Shown here: in pieces, positions 41,757 through 50,432 of the stretch
Layout of the letters: each line of letters starts with the position of its first letter
Numbering within the stretch: the first letter of the stretch is position 1
Assembly (NCBI GenBank): GCA_964529305.1
Contig: CAZGUX010000197.1
Span: forward strand, 44,222-108,221
Source: CAZGUX01 sp964529305
GTDB taxonomy: Bacteria; Acidobacteriota; Terriglobia; Bryobacterales; Bryobacteraceae
Direction: 5' to 3'
Length of the DNA: 64,000 nucleotides
Made by a program: the position numbers and the translations under genes
Notes under the pieces: model-generated
What the model saw: the letters and a program-made list of their open reading frames with translations, nothing else
Databases searched by the model: none
What the model was told of the DNA's origin: nothing

Positions 41757-44687
41757 TCAATCGATGTACACAAAAGCCGCCGAATTGATCAGGGTGTGGC
41801 AGAACTTCGTGAGCGCGATGGACGAATCTCCCTGCGAGATCTGAGTGAAGCGCTCGAGCGCGTCCAGGCTGGCCTTCCGCTCTTCGTCGTTAGGCGGCCG
41901 GCTCAATGCTGTCCAGTACGCACCCTCTACTTGCCGCCGGCGATCCGGACCGGCCTGACGCTCCAGGCGCCGCGCGAAAAACGCAGCCAGATCGTCAATC
42001 ATCCGGTTGTTCAGCAGGTGAAGCGCCTGCGGCGCCACGATCGATTCCCCGCGCTCCAGGCACGATGGGCTCATGGGAGGCAGGTCGAAGTTTTCGAGAA
42101 GGGTGGGCAGTTTCGATCGCCGCTGATTCACGTAGATGCTTCGACGCCATCCTTTCTCCGTGCCGATCGGCGTGACCAGGCCGTCGCGCCGGACCAGCAC
42201 TGGATCGGGAGGGCCGAACTGTGTTGGATCCAGCTTGCCGGCGATCTGGAGGATCGTGTCACTGAGTTCCTCCGCTTCCAGGCGGCGCATCGTCATCCGG
42301 GAGAACAGCCGATTGTCGGGGTCCCGCTTCTGCGCGTCAGGTGTCGCTTGCGAGGTCTGGCGATAGGTGCTGGAGGTCATCATGAGCCGGTGCATCGCTT
42401 TCATGCTCCAACCCCGGCGGGCGAACTCGACACTCAGCCAGTCCAGCAACTCGGGATGCGATGGCGCCGCGCCGGCCTTGCCGAAATTGCCCACCGACCG
42501 GACAATTCCCGCGCCGAAATGGGACTTCCAGATCCGGTTCACCATGACGCGCGCCGTCAGGGGGTTCTCCGGCCGCGCGAGCCAGCGCGCCAGCGCCAGA
42601 CGCCGCCCTGTCTTCTTCGCTCCTGGCCAGGGCGGAGCGATTTCGAACGGCGTACGGCCATCGGTGAGCGCGCTGGGAATCCCCGGCTCCACGGGCGGTC
42701 CGAAGCTGGACACGCTGCCCCGCTGCAGAATATAGGTCGGCGACGGCTGTCCCCGGTCCCAAAGGGCGCGGATCTTCGGTTCGGGGACGCGCCTGGCCTC
42801 TGCCAGCTTGATCCGCTTTTGAAGGTCCTCGGCTTCCAGACCGAACGCCGGATCGCTCTCCTTGGCGTCGTCCAGGTCGATCTTCAGAGTTTTCTCAAAT
42901 CGACTGGCAAGGAACTTCTGAGTTTCATTTCGCTGTTCGGGCGGGGTGGTCAGGACGGCTCGCAGGTCATCGTGAAGCGTCTTCGGAGTCGACACGAGCC
43001 GTTGCTCGAAAATCTTCTTCCGGATCGGTTCGAACTTCTGGTCGAGCGCATCCTGTAGAGACTTGATCTCCGCCTGCAGTTCCCGGTCGCGAATCTCCCG
43101 CTCGCGTTCCCGTTCCAGCAGCTGGTAGGGAGTGACGCCCGGCTCCACAAAGGGCAGATAGCGGCCTGGAAAATAGCGGCTGTATTTTTCCGCCGTGACC
43201 GGCGCGATCCAATCGTGCTCGTCGAAGGAGCCTTTGAACAGCGCCACCAGGCGATAGTAGTCGCGCTGCGGAATCGGATCGTACTTGTGATCGTGGCAGC
43301 GCGCGCACTTCATGGTCAGGCCCATCACGCCGGAGCTGAGAACCTCGATCTCGTCCGCAACGACGTCCACCCGGTCCTCCGTGAAATTGACTTCGCGCTC
43401 GCTGGTGGAATCCGGCGCCATTCGCAGAAAGCCGGTGGCGATCAGGTTATCCGCAATCTCCTGCGTCACCACCGAAGCGTTTTCGTAGTTGGCGAGTTCG
43501 TCGCCGGCAATCTGCTCCAGGAGGAACCGGTCGTACGGCTTATCCGCGATGAACGTCCGGATGACGTAGTCGCGGTACCGCCAGGCATTGGGACGCGGAA
43601 TGTCCGCGCTCAGTTTGCCGCCGTCGGAATCCGCGTAGCCCGCAACGTCCAGCCAGCGGCGTCCCCATTTTTCGCCGTACTGCGGGGAAGCGAGCAGGCG
43701 GTCCACCAGTTGCTCATAAGCGTCGCTCCGGTTGTCGGCGAGGAAGGCCTGCACCTGTTCCGGATCCGGAGGCAACCCGGTCAGGTCGAAGGACGCGCGC
43801 CGGATCAACGTCAAGCGGTCCGCTTCCGGGGAAAGCGCGGCGCCTGCCTGTTCGAGCTTTTGAAGGATGAACGCGTCAATCGGGTTACGGACCCGATCGG
43901 CATGGCGCACCTTGGGCGCGGGCGAAGCCTTGGGCGGCTGGAACGACCAGAACTGACGATCCTTCGGCTTCACCAGCGGATCGGCGGAAGTGCCGGCCCT
44001 GTCCGGGGGCGTCTGCACTTCCGGAGCGTTCTGCGCGATCCACGACGCCAGCTTTTCGGTTTCGGCGGCGCTCATCGGTTTCACGCCCGCGTTCAGCAAG
44101 CCGGCCTTGGGCGGCATCGCTCCGGAGCGTACCTTCCGGACCATTAGGCTCTCCTCCGGTTTTCCCGGAATGAATGCGGGGCCGGACTTGCCGCCCTTCA
44201 GCATGGAGGATTTCGTCCGAAGGTCCAGGCCGCCCATCTGCTGCTGCGGGCCGTGACAGGCCGTGCAATGCAACAAGATGATGGGAATCACATCGTGTTG
44301 GGTGACTTTCCCGGCAGGCAGGGTCTTGGCAGCGATCTGGTCGATCCACGCGCCGATCACCGCCACCTCCTCCGCCGGGACCGGGTTCTTCCCACCCGGA
44401 GGCATTTGGCCGTTGCGGACCAGCTTGAACAGGCGGCTATCATCGCGTTTGCCGGGCTCGAGCACCGGCCCGGACTGGCTGCCCTTCAAGGCGGTTTCCG
44501 CCGAAGTGAGGTCGAGGCCTTTGCTCTTGACACTGGGGCCGTGACACGAGTGGCACCGCGCCCGGAAGATCGGCAGGACATCCTTCTCGAACGTGACAGG
44601 AGGAGCAGCCAAGGCAGCCTGACAGAGCACACTGGCGGCGAGGAGCAAGACACGCGCCCGGCGGCCGAGTTCGATGCTGGGTCCCAA
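41757..44687 (-). CDS. PSCyt1/DUF1549/DUF1553 cytochrome-like secreted protein
   Basis: A 976-residue exported protein. The TTG start at 44687 is the only one that gives the complete signal region (RARVLLLAASVLCQAALAAP). Two planctomycete-type cytochrome c motifs lie at residues 45-49 (CHSCH) and 141-145 (CTACH), each in a C.DLT../MPPxGK context. DUF1549 follows (RASFDLTGLPPDPEQVQAFL) with a third heme-type motif, MKCARCHDHKYDP. DUF1553 at the end carries MMTSSTYRQTSQATPDA. A coiled linker (LEREREREIRDRELQAEIKS) separates them. It is the first gene of the operon with the DUF1501 gene. Confidence 0.88.
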   Translation of the reverse strand: MGPSIELGRRARVLLLAASVLCQAALAAPPVTFEKDVLPIFRARCHSCHGPSVKSKGLDLTSAETALKGSQSGPVLEPGKRDDSRLFKLVRNGQMPPGGKNPVPAEEVAVIGAWIDQIAAKTLPAGKVTQHDVIPIILLHCTACHGPQQQMGGLDLRTKSSMLKGGKSGPAFIPGKPEESLMVRKVRSGAMPPKAGLLNAGVKPMSAAETEKLASWIAQNAPEVQTPPDRAGTSADPLVKPKDRQFWSFQPPKASPAPKVRHADRVRNPIDAFILQKLEQAGAALSPEADRLTLIRRASFDLTGLPPDPEQVQAFLADNRSDAYEQLVDRLLASPQYGEKWGRRWLDVAGYADSDGGKLSADIPRPNAWRYRDYVIRTFIADKPYDRFLLEQIAGDELANYENASVVTQEIADNLIATGFLRMAPDSTSEREVNFTEDRVDVVADEIEVLSSGVMGLTMKCARCHDHKYDPIPQRDYYRLVALFKGSFDEHDWIAPVTAEKYSRYFPGRYLPFVEPGVTPYQLLEREREREIRDRELQAEIKSLQDALDQKFEPIRKKIFEQRLVSTPKTLHDDLRAVLTTPPEQRNETQKFLASRFEKTLKIDLDDAKESDPAFGLEAEDLQKRIKLAEARRVPEPKIRALWDRGQPSPTYILQRGSVSSFGPPVEPGIPSALTDGRTPFEIAPPWPGAKKTGRRLALARWLARPENPLTARVMVNRIWKSHFGAGIVRSVGNFGKAGAAPSHPELLDWLSVEFARRGWSMKAMHRLMMTSSTYRQTSQATPDAQKRDPDNRLFSRMTMRRLEAEELSDTILQIAGKLDPTQFGPPDPVLVRRDGLVTPIGTEKGWRRSIYVNQRRSKLPTLLENFDLPPMSPSCLERGESIVAPQALHLLNNRMIDDLAAFFARRLERQAGPDRRRQVEGAYWTALSRPPNDEERKASLDALERFTQISQGDSSIALTKFCHTLINSAAFVYID

Positions 44688-44722
44688 ACTCCAGATATTG
44701 TACGTCAGCCTGAACGTACGTC

Positions 44723-45384
44723 ATGGCGCTGCCGGCGCGGGGCAAGCTCGCGCCGGATGGTCAGGCGCCGCTTCGTATTACGGTGATCTCGCCGGGCCTT
44801 CCGTCCGGCTTTGCGCGAGGCGTCGTCCGCATCTCTTCCACGGCAGGGGTCACCGATATTCCGGTTTCCATCGCCAACCCGACGGCCTCGCGTCAACTCC
44901 GGCTGGAACCCGACGGCACTCTGGTCGGCGCCCGTCAGGGCAATGGGGCCTCCCGAGGCAATCGCTCGTTCGTAGTGCTCCATCAGGGTAACGTCCCGCT
45001 CGACTAAACGGCTGAGGTTGTTACCAACACGGCGTGGCTGGGGTTGAAGCGGCAAACCGGTTCGGTACCAGCCGGCGGCGCCGGCACGGTCGACTTTGCC
45101 GTCAACCCTGGCGCGCTGCCGGAAGGCGCTTACTAAGGCCGGATTCGCATCAGTGCTCCCGCCGCCCAGAATTCCCCGCTCGATTTCATTGTGGTGCTGC
45201 AGGTGCTATCCGCCGGCCGGCAACCGGTGCCGAACGTCGCACCCGCCGGCCTGGTCTTTGTGGCCTCCGAGGGAGGCGCCGCCCCCGCTGCCAAACGGTT
45301 GACATCCACACCAGCAGCAACGCTCCCGTGCCCTATCAGGCGGCGATTTATACCGGCGCTGCCGGGTCCCTGTTTAACGGGTAA
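44723..45384 (+). pseudogene. Decayed Ig-like/BACON-type surface protein
   Basis: The plus strand reads as acidobacterial beta-sandwich repeats, but with lesions. From 44723 a frame gives RISSTAGVTDIPVSIANPTA and NRSFVVLHQGNVPLD, then TAA at 45005. It continues in frame with TAEVVTNTAWLGLKRQTGSV, then TAA at 45134 in place of an expected Tyr (GAY-stop-GRIRIS). It then reads PNVAPAGLVFVASEGGAAPA. Near 45298 it changes frame to QTVDIHTSSNAPVPYQAAIY. At least two nonsense mutations and one frameshift make it a pseudogene. The intact 5' end is not found. Confidence 0.7.
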
Positions 45385-45587
45385 CGGGAAGGCTCGGGAA
45401 GGAAACCAACTCTGCGAGGATCAACGCTTCGGTGCTGTCGATGGGCTTGCTCGAAATGCGAGAGTGAGCGGGATGATCTGCCCCGTCGGAGTCGGTCTCC
45501 GAGCGAAAGGGAGCGCGAACGAAAACGCCCTCGAGTTCGCTTGCCGGGGCGCCGCCTGCCCATCCGCAAGTTGAGCACTCAGCCGGA

Positions 45588-46544
45588 CTACAGCTTTTCT
45601 TTCTCCGACAGTCTCGGGAGGGAACGAGTCAGGGCGCTCTGCAGCGTTGCCTCCGGAACCTGAAAGCTCACCGTGACCCGGTTGCCGGTCGAGGCGGCTT
45701 GGAAGCCCTCAATCGCACCCGCCAAACCGGCCCCCGCGCCTCCCTGCATCTGGAGAAGGCCCATCAGGAAGGTCATGGCCTCGGTGATGGAAGCCGCGTC
45801 GTTCTCCGAGCGCGCCCAGGCATGGCCGTCGACGCGAACCATGGGCCCCAGACGGATCGAGGCGTCCCACTGCTCGATCGAACGGAACAGGTCGCCCCTC
45901 GCGGCCGCCGCGGTGTTGCGGTCGGGCGCCACCGCCGCAAGACTGGCGATGGGCGCCCGCGACACCAACCACAGATCGCCGGACTCGACGCCGCGCACCC
46001 TTTCGAGCAGGGCGGCGGATGGCGCCGCGGACTGCTTCCACCGGTCGATCGCCTCGCGTATACGGACCGCCGGTCCCAGCACGGCGAGGTTGGCTGCGGC
46101 TACGGCGAGCCCTTGGCCGTCCGGACCCACGAACACATCAGCTCCGTTGTAAGATTGCCGGGTCAACCCGCCGCCCATCGCGGCGGCCCGAATGCGCTCG
46201 CGATCGAACGCGCCGCGCGCGGAGACGAGGGCGTCCCGCCGCGAGGCCTGGTTGGCCGCGATGACGATCTCCTGGATGTCGCGCTTCACGTCCAGACCCG
46301 CCGCCTGGAGGATCTTCTCCCATCGGCCGTCCGCGAAGGCGAGGTCTCGAAGCGCGGTGCGGCCGAGGCCGCTGTCCAAGGCGCGATCGGCCTTGACGCC
46401 GATCACCATTTCGGCGTCGCCCGAAATGGCGAGAAGCGCGCGATCCGCGCCGCTGGCCGTCATTGCCAGCGCAGCCCACGCACAGAGGACGGGAAGCCGG
46501 GTCATGTTTTCGCTGACGCCCGCGGAAGGCTTGGCGTTCCTCAT
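45588..46544 (-). CDS. Secreted protein of unknown function (acidobacterial)
   Basis: A 318-residue protein. The ATG at 46544 overlaps the stop of the RibBA gene (ATGA), suggesting translational coupling; an inner ATG at 46505 (MTRLPVLCAWAALAMTASGA) gives a cleaner signal peptide. The rest is a mixed alpha/beta protein (AEMVIGVKADRALDSGLGRT, IREAIDRWKQSAAPSA) reminiscent of DUF3352-like proteins. No catalytic motif is seen. The coupling to a riboflavin gene is probably incidental. Confidence 0.7.
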   Translation of the reverse strand: MRNAKPSAGVSENMTRLPVLCAWAALAMTASGADRALLAISGDAEMVIGVKADRALDSGLGRTALRDLAFADGRWEKILQAAGLDVKRDIQEIVIAANQASRRDALVSARGAFDRERIRAAAMGGGLTRQSYNGADVFVGPDGQGLAVAAANLAVLGPAVRIREAIDRWKQSAAPSAALLERVRGVESGDLWLVSRAPIASLAAVAPDRNTAAAARGDLFRSIEQWDASIRLGPMVRVDGHAWARSENDAASITEAMTFLMGLLQMQGGAGAGLAGAIEGFQAASTGNRVTVSFQVPEATLQSALTRSLPRLSEKEKL

Positions 46545-47680
46545 TCTTCCGCCTGAACCTGGGTGACCGTCGGGATGGGGGCCTGGCCCAGGATCCTGAT
46601 GCCAAAGCCTTCCAGGGCCACCGCGCGGCGGGGGTGATTGGTCAGGAGTCGAATGGTGTGGAGCCCGAGGTCGGACAGGATCTGCGCGCCGATGCCGATT
46701 TCGTGCTGCTGCGTGGTGACGGGGCCCATTTCACGGCTGTGCGGTTGGAGTCGCTTGGCTCCGGAAGTATCCGACGCCCAGCGGAAGCCGAGGCCGTTCT
46801 GATGCAGATAAACGAGGACGCCCACGCCCTCGCGCGCAATCGCGGCCAGCGACCCGCGCACCGAACTGCCACAGTCACATTGGGTGGACGAGAACAGATC
46901 GCCAAAGGCGCAGTGGGCGTGCATCCGAACGAGCACGTTTTCCTGGCCGGCGACCTCGCCGCGCACCAGGGCCAGGTGCGAGTCGGGTTGCGTTTCGCTC
47001 GAATAGGCGATGGCGCGGAACGGACCGAACTCAGTCTCGACGAATCCCTCGCCGGTGCGATGCACGAATCGCTCGTGGCGCAGGCGGTAGCGGATGAGAT
47101 CCGCCACCGAAATCATCTTGAGCCCGTGGCGTTCGCAGAAAGCTTCCAGCTGCGGGATGCGGGCCATGGTTCCGTCGTCGTTCATGATCTCGCAGATGAC
47201 GCCGGCGGGATTCAGCCCCCCCAGGCGAGCCAGGTCCACCGACGCTTCGGTCTGGCCGGCGCGCACAAGCACCCCACCGTCGCGCGCGCGAAGCGGAAAC
47301 ATGTGACCGGGCCGGACGAGGTCGTCGGGCCGCGAGACCGGGTCGAGCAGGGTGAGGACGGTGCGGGTCCGGTCGGCGGCGGAGATTCCGGTGGTGACTC
47401 CCTGCGCGGCATCGACGGATTCGCAAAAGGCCGTGCCGAACACGGACGTGTTGTTTCGGGTGACCAGCGGGAGGCGCAGTTGATCGCAACGGTCCCCGGT
47501 CAGGGCGACGCAGATCAAGCCGCGGCCGTGGGTGGCCATGAAATTGATGATCTGCGGGGTGACCTTCTCGGCAGCGATGGTGAGGTCGCCCTCATTCTCG
47601 CGATCTTCGTCGTCGACGACCACCAGCATGCGGCCGGCCCGGATCTCTTCAAGAGCCTCCGGAATGGAGACAAACGCCAT
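46541..47680 (-). CDS. ribBA: RibBA-type protein: DHBP synthase with a degenerate GTP cyclohydrolase II half
   Basis: A 379-residue protein. Residues 1-205 are 3,4-dihydroxy-2-butanone-4-phosphate synthase: acidic loop DDEDRENEGDL at 23-33, HGRGLICVAL, FCESVDAAQGVTTGISAADR, and RPGHMFPLRAR with catalytic His126. Residues 210-379 have the GTP cyclohydrolase II fold and its zinc cysteines (Cys257, Cys268, Cys270 in CAFGDLFSSTQCDCG). However, the QEGRGIGL catalytic loop is replaced by HQNGLGFRWASD and the DTxEAN segment is missing. The start at 47680 gives the usual length. It probably makes only the four-carbon precursor of riboflavin. Confidence 0.9.
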   Translation of the reverse strand: MAFVSIPEALEEIRAGRMLVVVDDEDRENEGDLTIAAEKVTPQIINFMATHGRGLICVALTGDRCDQLRLPLVTRNNTSVFGTAFCESVDAAQGVTTGISAADRTRTVLTLLDPVSRPDDLVRPGHMFPLRARDGGVLVRAGQTEASVDLARLGGLNPAGVICEIMNDDGTMARIPQLEAFCERHGLKMISVADLIRYRLRHERFVHRTGEGFVETEFGPFRAIAYSSETQPDSHLALVRGEVAGQENVLVRMHAHCAFGDLFSSTQCDCGSSVRGSLAAIAREGVGVLVYLHQNGLGFRWASDTSGAKRLQPHSREMGPVTTQQHEIGIGAQILSDLGLHTIRLLTNHPRRAVALEGFGIRILGQAPIPTVTQVQAEE

Positions 47681-47699
47681 GATTCGATTGTCGCAAACC

Positions 47700-48227
47700 T
47701 CACTTCGCGAGCGGCGGAGAGGGGATGTAGCAGCCCACGGCCTTGGTTCGCGGGACACTGACCGGCCGGCCGGCGGCGATCTCCGTGAGGGCCGCGCGGA
47801 GGTCGCCGCGTGTGGGTTCGCGGCGGCTGTCCCTCCAGCCAAGATGGCGGTCATCGATGCGGCCCCGGTACAGGATCTCCCGCCGGGGGCCGATCACCAC
47901 GGCTTCCGGAGTGACGGTCGCACGGACCTTGGGCGCCCAGACGTGATGACGATCGAGCACCGCCGGGATCTGGGTCAGACCGTACTCGCGCTGATGGGCC
48001 CGTAGGACGTCATCGGGCGCCGTGGGGTCGACGTAGATCAGAACGCACTCGATGCGGTGGAAGGCATAGTCGCCGCAGATGCGCCGGATTTCGGGCGCGT
48101 AGGAATTCGCGATGGGGCAATCGTGGGCGAGAAAGAACCAGACGCGGGCGCGCGCGGCGCCCAGGTCGAACAGGTCCTGCCCAGCCCCGCCTGCGAGAGC
48201 CACTCCCAATACCGCCAGCCAGCGCAC
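47700..48227 (-). CDS. Secreted redoxin-like protein
   Basis: A 175-residue protein with a short signal peptide (MRWLAVLGVALAGGAG). The thioredoxin-fold strand and loop read VWFFLAHDCPIANSYAPEI, where only one cysteine of the usual CxxC remains (DCPIAN). This is typical of a redoxin subfamily common in Planctomycetes and Acidobacteria. YVDPTAPDDVLRAHQREYGL and VTPEAVVIGPRREILYRGRI complete the fold. The redox partner is unknown. The gene lies 20 bases upstream of ribBA on the same strand. Confidence 0.78.
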   Translation of the reverse strand: MRWLAVLGVALAGGAGQDLFDLGAARARVWFFLAHDCPIANSYAPEIRRICGDYAFHRIECVLIYVDPTAPDDVLRAHQREYGLTQIPAVLDRHHVWAPKVRATVTPEAVVIGPRREILYRGRIDDRHLGWRDSRREPTRGDLRAALTEIAAGRPVSVPRTKAVGCYIPSPPLAK

Positions 48228-48296
48228 AAACCATTATCCCGATTGCCGCGCCCGCCGGGGTGTGTTACGGTGAGAACTCACGTGGAGAAACCTTTG

Positions 48297-48590
48297 ATGG
48301 AAGCACTCGGTCTGATCGAGACGAAAGGACTGGTCGGCGCGATCGAAGCCGCCGACGCCATGGTCAAGACGGCCAACGTTGTCCTGCAGGGCAAAGAGTT
48401 CATCGGGGCCGGCTACGTCACGGTTACGGTTCGCGGCGATGTGGGCGCGGTCAAAGCGGCCACCGACGCGGGAGCGGCCGCGGCACGCAGGGTGGGCGAA
48501 CTGGTGTCGGTCCATGTTATCCCGCGCCCGCACGACGAAGTATCCAAGATCCTCCCGGGCGCCAACAAACCGAAGGGTTCTCTCGGATAG
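48297..48590 (+). CDS. Bacterial microcompartment shell protein (BMC-H, EutM/PduA-like)
   Basis: A 97-residue BMC-domain protein. MEALGLIETKGLVGAIEAAD, then MVKTANVVLQGKEFIGAGYV and GDVGAVKAATDAGAAAARRV follow the canonical hexamer-forming fold. The end VSVHVIPRPHDEVSKILPGA is the usual conserved C-terminus. The ATG has GGAG 11 bases ahead; a longer frame from 48057 is antisense to the redoxin gene and is rejected. The aldehyde dehydrogenase gene starts 31 bases downstream, so the pair is an operon. No BMC-T or BMC-P gene is near, so this single shell protein must assemble with partners encoded elsewhere. Confidence 0.95.
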   Translation: MEALGLIETKGLVGAIEAADAMVKTANVVLQGKEFIGAGYVTVTVRGDVGAVKAATDAGAAAARRVGELVSVHVIPRPHDEVSKILPGANKPKGSLG

Positions 48591-48621
48591 GCCGGCGGCA
48601 CGCCTGCCCGTTCGGTGAGTC

Positions 48622-50427
48622 ATGCTTCAGGACAAAGACCTCATTTCGATCCAGGAGGTCCGCACCAAGGTTGAGAAGGCCTACGCGGCTTCGCTGAAGT
48701 TTCGCGAGTATACCCAGGAACAGATCGATTTGATTGTGGAGCGAATGGCCGCCGCCGCGCGGGCAAACGCCAGGCGTCTGGCCGAACTGGCCGTGGCCGA
48801 AACGGGCTACGGGAATGTCCCGGACAAGATTGCCAAGAACCTGTTGAACTGCGACATCCTGCCGCGCCGGATGCGCGGGATGAAGACCGTGGGCGTGCTG
48901 CGGGAACTGCCCGATCAGAAGGTGATCGAGATCGGCGTTCCGGTGGGCGTGGTGGCGGCCGTCCTGCCGACCACGAATCCAACGTCGACGGTGATGTTCA
49001 AGACGTTGATCTCGATGAAGGCGGGCAACGCCATCGTGATCAGCCCGCACCCGAACGCGAAAGAGTGCACCTGCGAGACGGCTTCGGTTCTGTACCAGGC
49101 GGCGCTCGAAGCGGGTGCGCCCGAAGACATCATCCAGTGCATCCTGACGCCGACCAGCGAGGCGACCAACGCCCTGATGCATCACGAGCGGGTGGGCGTG
49201 ATCCTGGCCACGGGCGGTTCGGCCATGGTGACCGCCGCCTATTCCAGCGGCACGCCCGCGCTGGGCGTCGGTCCGGGAAACGTGCCGGTGCTGATCGAGC
49301 GGACAGCGGATGTGGACGACGCGGTGGCGAAGGTGGTGGAAGGCAAGGCGTTCGACTACGGAACCGTTTGCTCGAGCGAGCAGGCCATCGTCGCCGAAGA
49401 CGTGCTGAAGGACCGGGTGATCGCGCGATTGAAAGCCGAGAAAGCGTACTTCTGCAACGAGCCGCAGAAGAAGGCTCTCGGCCAGTTGTTGCTGACCCCG
49501 CGCTGGACGGTGAATCCGAAGTGTGTGGGGCAGGCGCCGGCGAAGATCGCGCAGATGGCTGGTTTTGAGGTGCCCCCGGACACGCGCATTCTGGTGGTGG
49601 AACTGGATCAGGTAGGGAAGTCCGAGCCGCTGTCGGCGGAGAAACTGTCCCCGGTATTGGCCCTGTATTTCGTCAAGAGCTTTGCCGAGGGCGTGGAGCG
49701 CTGCTACTCGCTGCTGAAGTTCGGCGGACTGGGACACACGTCGGTGATCTATTCGGCGTGCGACGAGAAGATTCGCGAATTCGGCATGAGAATGCCCTCG
49801 TTCCGCGTGCTGGTGAACACGCCGGCGCCGCAGGGCTCGACGGGAATCACGACCAACGTATTCCCGTCCATGACGTTGGGCTGCGGCGCGATTGCCGGCA
49901 ACAGCACCAGCGATAACGTCGGGCCGCAGCACCTGTTCAATATCAAGCGGATTGCCTACGCGGTTCGCACGGCGGCTGAAGCGTTCGAGTACAAAGCCGA
50001 ATCCGCGGAGGCGCCGGACCGCGGCGCGGTGGCGTCCGCGGTGGACCGGTTTCTGGCCGCGCGAGGAGTGATCACCGCTCCCGTGGCCGCCAAACCCGCG
50101 CCCACGCCGGCGGCCGCTGTTTCGGTCGAGCAGGTGGTGGACCGCTTTCTCGCCGCGCGCCGGACGACCGTGGAAGCCCCCCCGCCGGCGAGGGCCGACG
50201 GTCCTACGTGCGGCTGCCAAACGAAGAGTCAACCCGCTGCCCCTCCGGCGGCGGCCCCCATACCCGCGCCTCCTCCCCCCGCCATTGTCGACTTTGTGTG
50301 CGAAGATGACGTCCGCAGGGCGATCTCGCAAGCGAAGAAGATCTACATCGGCCCCAAGACCATCGTCACGCCCAGCGCGCGCGAGGTTGGCAATCAGCAC
50401 GACGTCCTGGTCGTGGCTCAGCGATAA
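48622..50427 (+). CDS. Microcompartment acylating aldehyde dehydrogenase with a C-terminal encapsulation tail
   Basis: A 601-residue protein. Residues 1-450 are a CoA-acylating aldehyde dehydrogenase related to the N-terminal half of AdhE and to EutE/PduP: VAAVLPTTNPTSTVMFKTLI binds NAD, TGGSAMVTAAYSSGTPALGV is the conserved core, and FDYGTVCSSEQ carries the catalytic Cys250. After KRIAYAVRTAAEAFEYKAES comes a 150-residue tail. It contains AVASAVDRFLAARGV (469-483), a Pro/Ala linker, VSVEQVVDRFLAARR (500-514), CGC at 530-532, and a last module (VDFVCEDDVRRAISQAKKIY...GPKTIVTPSAREVGNQHDVL) at 555-601. The two helices look like encapsulation peptides. Confidence 0.92.
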   Translation: MLQDKDLISIQEVRTKVEKAYAASLKFREYTQEQIDLIVERMAAAARANARRLAELAVAETGYGNVPDKIAKNLLNCDILPRRMRGMKTVGVLRELPDQKVIEIGVPVGVVAAVLPTTNPTSTVMFKTLISMKAGNAIVISPHPNAKECTCETASVLYQAALEAGAPEDIIQCILTPTSEATNALMHHERVGVILATGGSAMVTAAYSSGTPALGVGPGNVPVLIERTADVDDAVAKVVEGKAFDYGTVCSSEQAIVAEDVLKDRVIARLKAEKAYFCNEPQKKALGQLLLTPRWTVNPKCVGQAPAKIAQMAGFEVPPDTRILVVELDQVGKSEPLSAEKLSPVLALYFVKSFAEGVERCYSLLKFGGLGHTSVIYSACDEKIREFGMRMPSFRVLVNTPAPQGSTGITTNVFPSMTLGCGAIAGNSTSDNVGPQHLFNIKRIAYAVRTAAEAFEYKAESAEAPDRGAVASAVDRFLAARGVITAPVAAKPAPTPAAAVSVEQVVDRFLAARRTTVEAPPPARADGPTCGCQTKSQPAAPPAAAPIPAPPPPAIVDFVCEDDVRRAISQAKKIYIGPKTIVTPSAREVGNQHDVLVVAQR

Positions 50428-50432
50428 CTACC

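Noticed and set aside
45034..45384. A separate 116-codon gene on the plus strand
   Set aside because: Only its last 35 codons look coding; they continue the decayed Ig-like protein after a frameshift.
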